From Clostridium sp. JN-1 (GTDB lineage: Bacteria > Bacillota > Clostridia > Clostridiales > Clostridiaceae), in contig NZ_CP033465.1 of assembly GCF_003718715.1 (NCBI RefSeq), positions 2,728,001 to 2,792,000 on the forward strand: DNA of 64,000 bases. Direction: 5' to 3'. The translations under genes were made by a program, and so were the position numbers. The notes below the pieces were generated by a model. It was not told where the DNA came from, made no database searches, and saw nothing but the letters and a program-made list of their open reading frames with translations. Every line of letters begins with the position of its first letter. The first letter of the stretch is position 1. Positions 46,864 to 56,727 of this stretch are shown piece by piece.

Positions 46864-48753
46864 TTAAAATACTAACTTCATAAGATCATCTATATTTTCT
46901 ACAGTTTTAACTTCTATATCATCTAATGCCAAAGGAATTTCCTTTGAATTATCCTTTGGTACAACAACAAGTTTTATACCTTTTCTCCTTGCACCATATA
47001 TCTTTTCAAATATTCCACCTACGGGTTTTATATTACCTCTAAGAGATATTTCCCCAGTTACAGCTGCATCCTGTCTTATAGGTTTGTCTAATAAAACACT
47101 CATTATACATATAGTTATAGCTGCCCCAGCAGAAGGTCCATCTATTTTTCCTCCACCAATCACATTTACATGTATGTCATAGTCATTTATGTCCTTGTCA
47201 GTTAGTTTCCTTATAACAGATGCTGCATTAAATACTGAATCCTTAGCCATACTACCAGCAGTATCATTAAATCTCACACTGCCCTTGCCTTTTGCTTTAG
47301 CTTTAAAAATAGCAGTTTCTATTTCTATAGTAGATCCTATAAATCCACTTACTCCTAATCCATATATATGTCCAACCTCATATTTACTTTGACTTTTTGC
47401 AGTATCAAAAGGTACAAGTCTGCTTATAGATATAACCTTTTCCACATCTTTTACTTCTATACTTACTTTATCCTTATTGTTATTTTTATTATAAAGTACA
47501 TATCCATAAACATCTGCAAGTATATTAACAGCTTTTCTTCCCTCTATGGTATATCTACTTATAAGTTTAGCTGCTCCATCTTCCAAGCTTATATTAAGTT
47601 TACGAGCTGCATTTATTACTATTTGTTCTATATCTTTTGATGTAAGTGGTTCAAAGTAAATTTCAGTACATCTTGACCTTAATGCTGGATTTATTTCTTG
47701 GGGTTCTTTAGTTGTAGCTCCAATTAATATAAAATCCGCAGGTGCACCATTTTCAAAAAGATACTTTATATACTTAGGAGTGTTTTCATCATCTGGATCA
47801 TAGTAAGAAGATGAAAATTCTACTCTCTTATCTTCTAATACTTTTAGTAACTTGTTTTGAAGAATATCATCCAATTCGCCTATTTCATCTATAAAAAGTA
47901 CTCCACCATGTGCATCTGTTACTAATCCAGGTTTAGGTTCAGGTACCCCTGTTTCTGCAAGATCCCTTTTAGATCCTTGATATATAGGATCATGTACAGA
48001 GCCGAGAAGTGGATTTGTTATTTCCCTAGGATCCCATCTTAGAGTACTTCCATCTACCTCTATAAACTTTGCACTTTCTTCAAATGGTGTAAATTTAAGC
48101 TTTTTAGATTCTTCCAATGCGAGCCTAGCTGCAGTAGTTTTTCCAACACCAGGAGGACCATATAGTATAATATGCTGTGGATATGGAGAAGCTAATTTTG
48201 ATATAATTGATTTTACTGCCATTTCTTGACCTACTATTTCATCAAATGATTCTGGTCTTAAAAGCTCTTGTATACTTTTGCTTAGCTTCTTAGAATCCAA
48301 CATTTTAAGTTGTGCATATTTTTTAAGAGTCTTTGCATTTTCTGGACCTTTTTGTTTTTTTATTATATTTAATCTTAATTCATTTATATACTTATCCTGT
48401 TTTTCAATTAAGTCTTTTTCAACACCTTTTTCTATCTTGTTTGCAACAAACTTTCTTGCCATTTGTTCAGAAATTAGATTATTTGTATCTTCCAATACCT
48501 TGTATACATTTGCATCAGTAGGTACTGAGTTTATCCCCTTACCATTACTAACTATTTTATTTAAAGCATATAATCTTTTATATATATTATCACTATTTAT
48601 ATAATTATCTAACTTGTATTTTACAATTCTAGATCTTATAGTCCCAGCCTCAAAAACTTTATCTATCATTTCATATAGTATTTTTATTTGTGTATCTATA
48701 GTTATACTACCTAAAAGCTGCTGCTCAATTTCTTCTATAAGTTGTGACTTCAC
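46864..48753 (-). CDS. lonC: LonC-type ATP-dependent protease
   Basis: A 629-residue Lon-family protease with its own architecture: no classical Lon N-domain but a helical N-terminal part (1-165), AAA+ domain (Walker A YGPPGVGKTT, Walker B LFIDEIGE) with a large insertion, and the C-terminal Ser-Lys protease domain (Ser in GGKIDGPSAGAAI, Lys in GEISLRGNIKPVGGIFEKI). It lies between rplI and dnaB, where lonC of clostridia is usually found. Translation begins at GTG (48751-48753) with GGGGG seven bases upstream. Confidence 0.92.
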   Translation of the reverse strand: MKSQLIEEIEQQLLGSITIDTQIKILYEMIDKVFEAGTIRSRIVKYKLDNYINSDNIYKRLYALNKIVSNGKGINSVPTDANVYKVLEDTNNLISEQMARKFVANKIEKGVEKDLIEKQDKYINELRLNIIKKQKGPENAKTLKKYAQLKMLDSKKLSKSIQELLRPESFDEIVGQEMAVKSIISKLASPYPQHIILYGPPGVGKTTAARLALEESKKLKFTPFEESAKFIEVDGSTLRWDPREITNPLLGSVHDPIYQGSKRDLAETGVPEPKPGLVTDAHGGVLFIDEIGELDDILQNKLLKVLEDKRVEFSSSYYDPDDENTPKYIKYLFENGAPADFILIGATTKEPQEINPALRSRCTEIYFEPLTSKDIEQIVINAARKLNISLEDGAAKLISRYTIEGRKAVNILADVYGYVLYNKNNNKDKVSIEVKDVEKVISISRLVPFDTAKSQSKYEVGHIYGLGVSGFIGSTIEIETAIFKAKAKGKGSVRFNDTAGSMAKDSVFNAASVIRKLTDKDINDYDIHVNVIGGGKIDGPSAGAAITICIMSVLLDKPIRQDAAVTGEISLRGNIKPVGGIFEKIYGARRKGIKLVVVPKDNSKEIPLALDDIEVKTVENIDDLMKLVF

Positions 48754-48765
48754 ACATTTTCCCCC

Positions 48766-49212
48766 TTATTTGCCCGATATAACTACCTTTATTTTAGTTG
48801 AAACTTCTGAGTATAACTTTAACTCTACATCATAAATTCCTACTTGTTTTATAGCAGTTCCAACATCTAATTTTTTCTTATCAACTTTTATATTAAAACT
48901 TTTCTCAATTTGATCTGCTATATCCTTATTTGTAATAGAGCCAAATAGTTTACCATTGTCACCAGTTTTAACTTGTAAGTTTATTTCTTTTCCTTTTAAT
49001 GAAGCTGCTAACTTTTGAGCTGCCTCCATTTCTGCTAGCTTTTGTCTTCTTTCTGCCTCTTTTTTATTATTTAATACATGAACGTTAGTATCTGTAGCTT
49101 GTTCTGCAAGTTTTCTTGGAAAGAGATAATTTCTCGCATAACCATCAGAAGTATTAACTACATCTCCCTTTTTTCCTAAAGATTTTACATTTTTTAAAAG
49201 TATAACTTTCAT
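48766..49212 (-). CDS. rplI: 50S ribosomal protein L9
   Basis: The 148-residue protein has the L9 pattern: N-terminal domain ([32 protein letters not shown]), long connecting helix ([23 protein letters not shown]) and C-terminal domain. It starts within the TAATG overlap with gdpP, so the two genes are translationally coupled. Confidence 0.98.
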   Translation of the reverse strand: MKVILLKNVKSLGKKGDVVNTSDGYARNYLFPRKLAEQATDTNVHVLNNKKEAERRQKLAEMEAAQKLAASLKGKEINLQVKTGDNGKLFGSITNKDIADQIEKSFNIKVDKKKLDVGTAIKQVGIYDVELKLYSEVSTKIKVVISGK

Positions 49213-51197
49213 TACTCTTCACCTTCCCTAATATATTTTTGTATAGCATTTTTTAGTTTTTGTAATGCTTCATCTATAGTAATTGATTTAAGTTTTGCAC
49301 CTGCCATAGTCATATGACCTCCCCCTCCTAAGGTTTCGAGTATAAGCTGTACATTCACGTCGCCAAGTGATCTGCCGCTAATGTAAATCTCATCTTTTAT
49401 TTTAACAAAAACAAACGATGCCTGAATACCTGTAATATTTAGCAGCTCATCCGCAGCTTGAGCAGCTAATACAATATCTTCTATTTCCTTAGGACATACT
49501 GCTATAGCTATATTTTCATATACTTGAGCTGACTTAATAACTTCAGCTCTTTTTAAATAAACATCTAAGTTATCTGTAAAAAATTTTTTTACATCAATAG
49601 TATCAGCTCCAAGTTTTCGTAAAAAAGAAGCTGCCTCAAAGGTTCTGGCACCAGTTTTAAAAACAAAGTTTTTAGTATCAACGTATATACCTGCTAAAAG
49701 TGCTTCTGCTTCTATTGGCTTGAGTTTTGGATTTTCAACCATATATTGGAGCATTTCAGTCACTAACTCAGATGTAGATGATGCATATGGCTCTATGTAA
49801 CTTAAAAGAGAACCTTCTATAAAATCTGCAGCTTTCCTATGGTGATCTATTATAACTATTTTTTTTGAATTATTTACTACATCTATGTTATTCACATAAC
49901 TTTTACTATGCACATCTACAAGAATTAAAAGACTATTTGGATCTAACTTATCAATGCAAGTACTGCTGCTTATAAATGCATCTTTATAATCCTTTTCTTT
50001 TTTTATCTTGTCTAAAATTATATTTATGCTGCTGTTGATGTCATCAAACACTATAAAGCACTGTTTCCCAAGTGATTTTACAGTACTATAAAGTCCAACA
50101 GCAGATCCTAAACAATCTATATCTGCATTTATATGACCCATTATAAATATTGTACTACTTTCATTTATTAAATCTACTAAAACACGAGATATAACTCTAG
50201 CTCTAACTTTGGTCCTTTTTTCGACTTCTTTTGTTTTTCCACCGTAAAATAACAGCTTCTCTCCATTTTTAACTACAGCTTGATCTCCGCCGCGGCCTAA
50301 AGCTAATTCCTTAGCAGATGCTGCATACTTTTCATTTCCCATAGGAGTATCTGCACCGCGGCCAACCCCTATACTTAAAGTTACTTCTAACTTATTTCCC
50401 ATATCTATTTTTCTTATAGTATCTAATATATCAAACTTTTTCTCCATTTCTTCTTTAATATATTTATCTTGGATACACAAAACATATTTATTGACATCAT
50501 ACTTTCTAATCATTGCCTTAAGCCTTTGCGAATAAGCATTTATGCTTCTCTCAATTTCTGCTATGATAAGTGGTCTTTTTCCCTCTTCTATTGTCTTTAA
50601 CACATCATCAAAATTATCTACTTCAATAAGCATAACGTCATATTTATTTTCATTTATATAACTTTGCATCTTAAATAATTCTGTAACTTCATAAAAATAT
50701 AATATTACTATACTTTCATTTTTATTTTCAGATGAGTCTATGGCATTACCGTATATATCGTAGTATCTATCATTTAATTTAATATATCTAAATACACTTT
50801 TCTTTCCATCTAAAATCTGTCTTACATTAAACTTCTTGATAAAGTTGTTAATATTTAAACCAAGTATGTCTTCATTATTCATCATAGAAGAAAATCCTTG
50901 ATTGTACCACAAAATTCCTCCTCTATTATCTGTAATTGTTAAAGGAAATGGTAACTTTATAAGAGAATTTCTAGTAGCAGTATCTAACTTAAAAGAAAAG
51001 TTTTCTATAAACCTTTTCCATTCGTATCTTTTTGACTTTGAAACCCTATAATTATATACAATAAGTGCTATATATAAAACTACACATAGAGCCCCTACAT
51101 ACAAATTACTATAAAACAATAACATAATAACAAGAACAGCTATTATAATCATATATATTTTATTACCTGATACAAAACTATCATACTTTTTATCCAT
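49212..51197 (-). CDS. gdpP: c-di-AMP phosphodiesterase GdpP (YybT)
   Basis: Degrades c-di-AMP. The 661-residue protein follows the GdpP plan: two N-terminal membrane helices (12-50), PAS-like domain (~60-170), degenerate GGDEF domain (~175-300, no GGDEF motif: SIGVGRGAD), and DHH-DHHA1 phosphodiesterase domain with [34 protein letters not shown] and [11 protein letters not shown]. Located with rplI and the YybS-like gene as in other Firmicutes. Confidence 0.95.
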   Translation of the reverse strand: MDKKYDSFVSGNKIYMIIIAVLVIMLLFYSNLYVGALCVVLYIALIVYNYRVSKSKRYEWKRFIENFSFKLDTATRNSLIKLPFPLTITDNRGGILWYNQGFSSMMNNEDILGLNINNFIKKFNVRQILDGKKSVFRYIKLNDRYYDIYGNAIDSSENKNESIVILYFYEVTELFKMQSYINENKYDVMLIEVDNFDDVLKTIEEGKRPLIIAEIERSINAYSQRLKAMIRKYDVNKYVLCIQDKYIKEEMEKKFDILDTIRKIDMGNKLEVTLSIGVGRGADTPMGNEKYAASAKELALGRGGDQAVVKNGEKLLFYGGKTKEVEKRTKVRARVISRVLVDLINESSTIFIMGHINADIDCLGSAVGLYSTVKSLGKQCFIVFDDINSSINIILDKIKKEKDYKDAFISSSTCIDKLDPNSLLILVDVHSKSYVNNIDVVNNSKKIVIIDHHRKAADFIEGSLLSYIEPYASSTSELVTEMLQYMVENPKLKPIEAEALLAGIYVDTKNFVFKTGARTFEAASFLRKLGADTIDVKKFFTDNLDVYLKRAEVIKSAQVYENIAIAVCPKEIEDIVLAAQAADELLNITGIQASFVFVKIKDEIYISGRSLGDVNVQLILETLGGGGHMTMAGAKLKSITIDEALQKLKNAIQKYIREGEE

Positions 51198-51215
51198 ATA
51201 ACAAGTCCCCCGTTA

Positions 51216-52205
51216 TCATCTTTTTTCTTCTCTTTTGTGGAGATTAATTTTTCTAAAGTCAAAAAATATATCTGATAATCCAGCAAGCATGTAGACAACT
51301 GCAATTTGTGAGAAACCAGTTAATAATATTATTATAAAAGTAAAAGTTTTAGACATTTTAAATTTGTTTTTCAAGTAATAAGCCGCAAGAGCAAAACCAT
51401 CTAACAAAAGTACAAGTTGAAGTATGTACTGAGAAGAAATGGCTATGGAATCTCCTAAAGCAATATTATTTCTTTTAAGAAACAATCCAATTACAAGTAC
51501 TATTCCAATTAAACTTCCTGTTTTTGCACTAACATAAAGCTCTGAAAATGGTGCTATTGATTTTACATTATATCTTAACTTTTTCAATATTTTTTTAGTT
51601 ATAGTATAGTTTAAATATGAAAATGTAACTGAAATCATTACTATAAGTGCTGGAATAATACTCATAATATACTTAGTATTAAACATACTTGAAACCTGAT
51701 CCAGTGAAGCAAGTTGTTCACTGCTGACACCCATTTTTGAATACATTTGCTTAACCATGTTCATTGAATCTTTAAATTGTGCTGCAATATCATTTACAAA
51801 CCCTACTAATCCTCTTTTATCTATAAGACTTATGTATATTCCAAAGTCAACTATCATTGCAGCTGCAAAAGCTGCAGCTAAAAACAGTATAATTGTACTT
51901 ATGCTTTTATCATTTTTAATCAAATATCCTAGTGTAATACCTGTAAGTCCAAATAAAATTGAAGATGATACAGCTGATATAGGATTAAAAACCATACCTA
52001 TAATTATTGCACTAATCACTACCGATACTATCGTAACTTTGTAATTTTGTCTTATGAAAAGCACTGTAATAGGAATTGGTAAAATAAATATTCCTATTAA
52101 AGAAAAAATAGGAATATAAACACTCATAAGCATTAATATTACTACAAGAGATGTAATTAATCCTGCCTCTACTATTGCTTTTGTATTATAATTTCTATTT
52201 TGCAT
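51216..52205 (-). CDS. YybS/DUF2232-family membrane protein
   Basis: A 329-residue protein with about eight hydrophobic helices (VEAGLITSLVVILMLMSVYIPIF at the N-terminus, alternate ends in the basic tail FRKINLHKREEKR). This is the DUF2232 family, found directly before gdpP in many Firmicutes; members resemble the S-component fold of ECF transporters. The function is unknown. 18 bp from gdpP, so cotranscribed. Confidence 0.85.
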   Translation of the reverse strand: MQNRNYNTKAIVEAGLITSLVVILMLMSVYIPIFSLIGIFILPIPITVLFIRQNYKVTIVSVVISAIIIGMVFNPISAVSSSILFGLTGITLGYLIKNDKSISTIILFLAAAFAAAMIVDFGIYISLIDKRGLVGFVNDIAAQFKDSMNMVKQMYSKMGVSSEQLASLDQVSSMFNTKYIMSIIPALIVMISVTFSYLNYTITKKILKKLRYNVKSIAPFSELYVSAKTGSLIGIVLVIGLFLKRNNIALGDSIAISSQYILQLVLLLDGFALAAYYLKNKFKMSKTFTFIIILLTGFSQIAVVYMLAGLSDIFFDFRKINLHKREEKR

Positions 52206-52217
52206 TGCATCCTCCGT

Positions 52218-52535
52218 TTATTCCTTTTGTTTCAAATGATTATATAATTTACTTAAGCTTCTTCCATCTTTCTCTATTTTGTCTTTTTCTATTATACCCA
52301 CTTTGAGTTTTTTAAGAACATTATCATCAACTACAGCATGAGAATATCCAAGTCTATCTGCAAGTAAATAAAAAATTATTATTCCTCCAGATATACAGTC
52401 CAATATAGCTTGATGTGCCACATTACTTCCTTTTGTTAATAATTTAAATAAATCACCAATTATGCATAGGAGATCTGCTTTTAATTCTTCTATAACTTTT
52501 ATGCTGTTCATTATGTTAAGATCATCTTTTTTCAT
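52218..52535 (-). CDS. MazG-like family protein
   Basis: A 105-residue all-alpha protein resembling the short MazG-like family of clostridia (NSIKVIEELKADLLCIIGDLFKLLTKG ... GGIIIFYLLADRLGYSH). The metal-binding E-x2-E/E-x2-D pattern of active pyrophosphohydrolases is incomplete, so catalysis is doubtful. First gene of the DUF2232-gdpP-rplI transcript, 12 bp before DUF2232. SD AGGGGGATAATT. Confidence 0.75.
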   Translation of the reverse strand: MKKDDLNIMNSIKVIEELKADLLCIIGDLFKLLTKGSNVAHQAILDCISGGIIIFYLLADRLGYSHAVVDDNVLKKLKVGIIEKDKIEKDGRSLSKLYNHLKQKE

Positions 52536-52777
52536 AATTATCCCCCTTAAGCCTTAACTTTATTTTAGTTATTTTAACTTAATTATGCAATAAAGTTATA
52601 CCATAATCTTTTATCAGTTGGGTCTGCCATATAAACATAATTTTAACATATCATTTGAACTTTAACCAATTTATATTAAATTACAAAAATGTCGTCTATA
52701 ATTATTACTACATATGTATAATTTTCAAACATAAATACATCTAATTTTGTTAATTTTCATTGTAAATTATATAAAAC

Positions 52778-52812
52778 AAAGGTTATTGAAATAAATAATT
52801 TCAATAACCTTT
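52778..52812 (-). terminator. terminator of the rpsF-ssb-rpsR operon
   Basis: Perfect 15-bp stem AAAGGTTATTGAAAT / ATTTCAATAACCTTT (arms 52778-52792 and 52798-52812), then a weak T-rich tail. From here to 52535 no gene or known motif is seen; the MazG-like gene's promoter must lie there. Confidence 0.8.
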
Positions 52813-52831
52813 AAGTGCAAGCTTATTATAA

Positions 52832-53086
52832 CTATTCTGTTGTGAATGGTAATAAAGCTATATTTCTTGCTCTCTTTATAGCTTCTGTAAGCTGTCTTTG
52901 ATGTTTAGCACAGTTTCCAGATATTCTTCTAGGAAGAATTTTTCCTCTTTCTGTAACATACTTTCTTAATTTATTTACATCTTTGTAATCTATTCCTTCA
53001 GCTTTATCTAAACAAAAAGCGCAAACTTTTCTCTTAGATCTCCTCATTTTTCCATTGCCTCTTCTGGCACCTTCTCTATTAGCCAT
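52832..53086 (-). CDS. rpsR: 30S ribosomal protein S18
   Basis: 84 residues, basic, with [10 protein letters not shown] and the conserved [42 protein letters not shown] run in family order. Its two Cys (CAFC) plus the Cys in GNCAKH are of the zinc-binding (C+) type, suggesting that the organism has a Zn-containing S18. Last gene of the rpsF-ssb-rpsR operon, in the usual order. Confidence 0.98.
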   Translation of the reverse strand: MANREGARRGNGKMRRSKRKVCAFCLDKAEGIDYKDVNKLRKYVTERGKILPRRISGNCAKHQRQLTEAIKRARNIALLPFTTE

Positions 53087-53116
53087 TTTAAATACCTCCT
53101 TACCAAAAATTATTAA

Positions 53117-53554
53117 TTAGAAAGGTATATCTCCATCATCTACAGGAGTAATATCCTCTCCATAAATTGAATCATTAAAACCTTGAGTATTTTGAGATTG
53201 TTCAGATGAATTTGCATTATTGGATGATGCTGATTTGTTGCCCCATTCAAGAAATTGAACTTCATCAGCAATAACTTCAGTAACATACCTTCTACTGCCA
53301 TCTTTAGCTTCATAACTTCTCGTTTGAATTCTGCCAGAAATTCCTATAAGTTTTCCTTTACTCATGTAATTTGCAGTTGATTCTGCTTGCTTTCCCCATA
53401 CAACTATCGGTATGAAATCAGCTTCTCTTTGACCATTTTTAGAAAATCTTCTATCAACGGCTATAGTCAAAGTAGTAACAGCTGCACCAGTCCCTGGAGT
53501 AAATCTTAACTCTGGATCTTTGGTCAATCTTCCAATTAAAACAACTTTATTCAA
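53117..53554 (-). CDS. ssb: single-stranded DNA-binding protein
   Basis: 145 residues: OB-fold ([26 protein letters not shown] ... [32 protein letters not shown]), a Ser/Asn/Gln-rich linker and the acidic partner-binding tail DDGDIPF. Translation starts at TTG with AGGTGGTG upstream. Between rpsF and rpsR as in most Firmicutes. Confidence 0.97.
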   Translation of the reverse strand: MNKVVLIGRLTKDPELRFTPGTGAAVTTLTIAVDRRFSKNGQREADFIPIVVWGKQAESTANYMSKGKLIGISGRIQTRSYEAKDGSRRYVTEVIADEVQFLEWGNKSASSNNANSSEQSQNTQGFNDSIYGEDITPVDDGDIPF

Positions 53555-53566
53555 TTAAAACACCAC

Positions 53567-53854
53567 CTACTGTTCATCTTTAACTATGATGTGTCTTATA
53601 ACACCATCTGTAATTCTAAATACTCTATCTAATTCTTTTGGTAAATCAGTATTTGCACTGAAATTTATCAAAGTGTAAAAACCTTCGTTAACCTTGTTTA
53701 TTTCATAAGCAAGTTTTCTCTTACCCCATAGGTCAACATTTTCTACTTCTCCACCACCATTTTGAATTACATCTTTAAACTTTTCAACATTAGCTTTAAC
53801 GCTTTCTTCATCTAATGATGGATCTAATATAAATATAGTTTCATACTTTCTCAT
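53567..53854 (-). CDS. rpsF: 30S ribosomal protein S6
   Basis: 95 residues with the S6 pattern (RKYETIFILDPSLDEESVKANVEKFKDVI ... LWGKRKLAYEINKVNEGFYTLINF). First gene of the operon; it binds S18 on the 30S platform. The leader may carry the S6:S18 autoregulatory motif. Confidence 0.98.
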   Translation of the reverse strand: MRKYETIFILDPSLDEESVKANVEKFKDVIQNGGGEVENVDLWGKRKLAYEINKVNEGFYTLINFSANTDLPKELDRVFRITDGVIRHIIVKDEQ

Positions 53855-53867
53855 CAGAGATTCACCT

Positions 53868-53910
53868 CCTCCCCTTGGACTAACGGCTGTATATAACAGC
53901 AGGGACTTAC
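53868..53910 (-). promoter_or_regulatory. possible S6:S18-binding leader motif of rpsF
   Basis: On the minus strand the leader has GTCCCTGCTGTTATATACAG followed by CCGTTAGTCC: a CTGT-TATAT-ACAG hairpin next to an unpaired CCG, similar to the known S6:S18-responsive leader. I judged this by eye; a covariance search would settle it. Confidence 0.5.
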
Positions 53911-53918
53911 AATTTAAT

Positions 53919-53947
53919 ATTGTATCACTTTATTATAAACATAGCAA
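53919..53947 (-). promoter_or_regulatory. promoter of the rpsF operon
   Basis: Minus strand TTGCTA (53942-53947), 17-bp spacer, TACAAT (53919-53924). Gives a leader of about 57 nt. Confidence 0.7.
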
Positions 53948-53954
53948 TATTTTT

Positions 53955-54143
53955 TTAACCCTCAATCACTACTTTTTTTGCATCTTTTTCGAATTTACTT
54001 CTAGGAAGCATTACTATTCTTTCACAAGTGCAGCATTTAATTTTAATATCAGCACCCATCCTTATGATTTTCCACTGTTTTCCTCCACATGGATGTTGTT
54101 TTTTCATTTCAACAATATCTCCAAGATTAAAATTTTTTATCAT
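53955..54143 (-). CDS. DUF951-domain protein
   Basis: A 62-residue protein with the family pattern LGDIVEMKKQHPCGGKQWKIIRMGADIKIKCCTC-x5-MLPRSKFEK. The HPCGG and CCTC motifs suggest a small metal-binding fold. Function unknown; conserved near rpsF/mscS in Firmicutes. The ATG at 54141-54143 has AAGGTG six bases upstream and is preferred over the GTG at 54152. Confidence 0.85.
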   Translation of the reverse strand: MIKNFNLGDIVEMKKQHPCGGKQWKIIRMGADIKIKCCTCERIVMLPRSKFEKDAKKVVIEG

Positions 54144-54167
54144 TTTAATCACCTTCTTTTATTATTT

Positions 54168-55028
54168 TTATAGTAAAACATGTTTTTTTACAGCAGCTTT
54201 GTTTAATTCTTCAAAAATTTCTTTTCTAAGTTTCATCTCAGCATCCCATTGAGTCATAGGTTTTACTTTACCAACTACCCTAATAGTTACATTGCCATTT
54301 TTAATATCACTTATTCCTAAAACACTAGGTCCATCAGTTACATACTCATTTTCACTTTTAAATTTATCACATAATTTAGATATTATATCTATAATTTTAT
54401 TTATATCTTCTCCACATGGAACATCAAAGTTAACAGCAATTTTACTGCTGCCTCTTGAGTGATTTGTTACCTTGCTTATAAGTCCATTTGGAATTATGTA
54501 AATATCTCCGTTAAAGTCTCTTATTTTTGTAACTCGCAGCTCTATACTTTCAACTACTCCATCTTTATTGTCTATAGTTATGTAATCACCTACATTAAAT
54601 TGATTTTCAAACAATATGAAAAATCCATTAATAACGTCTTTTATTAAACTTTGAGCTCCAAATCCTACAGCAACTCCACCTATTCCTGCAACAGTTATGC
54701 CAACTCCCCCTAATAGTGTTTCCATAATTCCCATTAATCCAATAAAGTAAACAGAATACTTTAATACACTTTTTAAAATTGCACCAACAGTTTTAGCTTT
54801 TTTTTCATCTAATGAAAATTTAAAATTCTTCTGCTTTGTTACATATCTTTTTATAATTGCATTACCTATCTTTATAGTAAGGTACATGCATATAAAGATG
54901 ATTATAATTTTTATAATATCAGTTCCTAAATTATATAAACTCTCCATACTAATATTAAACTTACCAAATCCCACACTTTCTTTATCAAGCTTAACGTTCA
55001 AAGCAGGAATAGGAACACTACTTTTCAT
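54168..55028 (-). CDS. MscS-family mechanosensitive channel
   Basis: A 286-residue small-conductance mechanosensitive channel: short N-terminal extension, three hydrophobic helices (~25-135, the pore helix rich in Gly/Ala: GGVGITVAGIGGVAVGFGAQSLIKDVINGFFILFENQ), the beta domain (VGDYITIDNKDGVVESIELRVTKIRDFNGD) and C-terminal alpha/beta domain. Releases osmolytes on hypo-osmotic shock. Lies between DUF951 and DUF3343 with short gaps, likely one transcript. Confidence 0.92.
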   Translation of the reverse strand: MKSSVPIPALNVKLDKESVGFGKFNISMESLYNLGTDIIKIIIIFICMYLTIKIGNAIIKRYVTKQKNFKFSLDEKKAKTVGAILKSVLKYSVYFIGLMGIMETLLGGVGITVAGIGGVAVGFGAQSLIKDVINGFFILFENQFNVGDYITIDNKDGVVESIELRVTKIRDFNGDIYIIPNGLISKVTNHSRGSSKIAVNFDVPCGEDINKIIDIISKLCDKFKSENEYVTDGPSVLGISDIKNGNVTIRVVGKVKPMTQWDAEMKLRKEIFEELNKAAVKKHVLL

Positions 55029-55044
55029 AATATTTCCTCCAGTA

Positions 55045-55308
55045 TCAATCCTCTATTTCTTCATACTTATTATCTTTCCTCATATATATTTTTTTTACTT
55101 CAATTTTTTTATTCTTTATTAGCTGTTTAACATCATCTATATATTTTTCATTGATCCTAATGCTTAATCCGCAGCTTTTAGTAATGAATGTAGGCGTTGG
55201 CATAACAGCAACTTCCACATTATTATCCTTTAGAATACTCTCTCCACTTATAGCTCCATGTGTATTTTCAAAAGTTAGAATATAATAATTATTATTCATT
55301 TCAAACAT
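55045..55308 (-). CDS. DUF3343 (putative Se/S carrier-like) protein
   Basis: 87 residues with the pattern YYILTFENTHGAISGESILKDNNVEVAVMPTPTFITKSCGLSIRI; the single Cys in SCGLSI is the conserved residue of this family, which Pfam calls Se/S-carrier-like. Function unproven. The ATG at 55306-55308 is 19 nt from its GGGAGG; an exact hairpin of 16 nt fills the gap (see the site at 55309-55333). A second ATG at 55299 lacks any ribosome binding site. Confidence 0.8.
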   Translation of the reverse strand: MFEMNNNYYILTFENTHGAISGESILKDNNVEVAVMPTPTFITKSCGLSIRINEKYIDDVKQLIKNKKIEVKKIYMRKDNKYEEIED

Positions 55309-55333
55309 AGTTCAAATCTGAACTATACCTCCC
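55309..55333 (-). promoter_or_regulatory. hairpin between Shine-Dalgarno and start codon of the DUF3343 gene
   Basis: Minus strand GGGAGG (55328-55333), TAT, then AGTTCA-GATT-TGAACT (55309-55324) directly before ATG. If the hairpin forms, it brings the ribosome binding site to about 3 nt plus the stem width from the ATG. The rest of 55334-55606 shows no other gene; it holds the divergent promoters. Confidence 0.6.
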
Positions 55334-55606
55334 CTCTATCCTTTATGAAAATTATTCAATAATAATAAGATTTTATGTTTATATTCTATTATATCAGAAA
55401 TAATATAAATATAAGTATTTATATTTATAGGTAATAAAAAAATTACATGATGTACCTATTGCGGCCTATATACAATATAAAATTTACATAATGTCTATAA
55501 GCTTTAATAAATTGGACAAATATTGTCTTATAAACTATAGTAAATGCTATAATTAAAAGTAATTATTAACTCTAAATAAAAATTCATATAAAGGAAGTGA
55601 TCATTA

Positions 55607-56659
55607 ATGGACAAATTTTTAAATAAAATAGATAAAATTATAATATTCTTTTTATTATATACTTTGGTGTTTTTAATATTCTTTAGTACACTTAGTTACA
55701 CACTGCCATTTGTACTAGCTCTAGTCTTTGCCTTGATACTAAAAAAGCCAACGAAATTTTTGATGAAAAGATTTAAATTGAAAAATTCTTTGGCTTCTTT
55801 AATAACTACTATTTTATTTTTTTCCATAATAACATGTATACTTTACTACGGTATTACTAACATTACTCAAGAAACAGTACAGTTTGGTAAAAATGCTCAA
55901 TCGTACATATCAAATAATTCATCTAATTTGTATTCTTATATGGATAAGCTTAAAAGCTATTATAATAACTTAGATCCATCAATTGTCAATACAATAGAAA
56001 AAACTTTTTCAGGTTATGTTAGTAAAATTTCTAATATAACTGTTAGTATAACTAGTAAAATAGTATCCATGCTGCTTAACTTTTTAGCTTCAATACCATA
56101 TTTAATAATGCTTGTAATCTTTACATTGTTTTCTACATACTTTTTTACAAAAGACATAGCTTCTACAAAAAATAAAATTTTAAATATACTATCTGAAAGT
56201 AAAGCAAATAAAATATCCAATATTTATATACAAGCCAAGCACATGCTAACTAATTACTTTCTTTCATATTTATTTATAATAGGGTTAACATTTATTGAAA
56301 CACTTATAGTATTTTTAATATTTAAAGTCAAGTATGCATTAATGCTCAGTATAATATGTGCAATAGCAGATGTTCTACCTATCCTTGGAATAGGAGTAAT
56401 ATATATACCCCTTGCCATAATATACTTTTTAATGAAAAATTACATTGTGGCAGTAGGCTTAATTATCTCATATATATTGGTATCTACAATTAGACAAATT
56501 ATTGAGCCTAAAGTTGTCTCTTCTTCACTAGGATTACACCCTGTAGCAGTTTTAGCAGCTCTATACATAGGTATAAAAGTTCATGGATTCTTAGGAATAA
56601 TTTTTTGTATGTTCTTAGTTGTATTTTATAACATACTTAAAAAAGTAAATATACTATAA
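55607..56659 (+). CDS. AI-2E/PerM-family transporter
   Basis: A 350-residue membrane protein with eight or so helices. Typical features are an early double helix pair (FLIFFSTLSYTLPFVLALVFALIL), a soluble middle part (~95-150) and the conserved C-terminal half with DVLPILGIGVIYIPLAI and IEPKVVSSSLGLHPVAVLAALYIGIKVHGFLGI. The family includes AI-2 exporter TqsA, Na+/H+ antiporters and sporulation protein YtvI; the substrate is unknown. Position next to yyaC allows a sporulation role, without further support. Confidence 0.85.
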   Translation: MDKFLNKIDKIIIFFLLYTLVFLIFFSTLSYTLPFVLALVFALILKKPTKFLMKRFKLKNSLASLITTILFFSIITCILYYGITNITQETVQFGKNAQSYISNNSSNLYSYMDKLKSYYNNLDPSIVNTIEKTFSGYVSKISNITVSITSKIVSMLLNFLASIPYLIMLVIFTLFSTYFFTKDIASTKNKILNILSESKANKISNIYIQAKHMLTNYFLSYLFIIGLTFIETLIVFLIFKVKYALMLSIICAIADVLPILGIGVIYIPLAIIYFLMKNYIVAVGLIISYILVSTIRQIIEPKVVSSSLGLHPVAVLAALYIGIKVHGFLGIIFCMFLVVFYNILKKVNIL

Positions 56660-56679
56660 AGTATCTACTTTGTGTATAA

Positions 56680-56721
56680 AAAGCCTCCTGATGGATAAAA
56701 TTCATAGTATCAGGAGGTTTT
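56680..56721 (+). terminator. terminator hairpin after the AI-2E gene, embedding the yyaC ribosome binding site
   Basis: 13-bp stem (56680-56692 / 56709-56721, GCCTCCTGAT with ATCAGGAGG). The whole AGGAGG of yyaC (56712-56717) lies in the 3' arm, followed by TTTTATT. Confidence 0.85.
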
Positions 56722-56727
56722 ATTGTA

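Noticed and set aside
56703-56709. CATAGTA before yyaC as a sigma-G -10 element
   Set aside because: No matching -35 at the required distance could be found.
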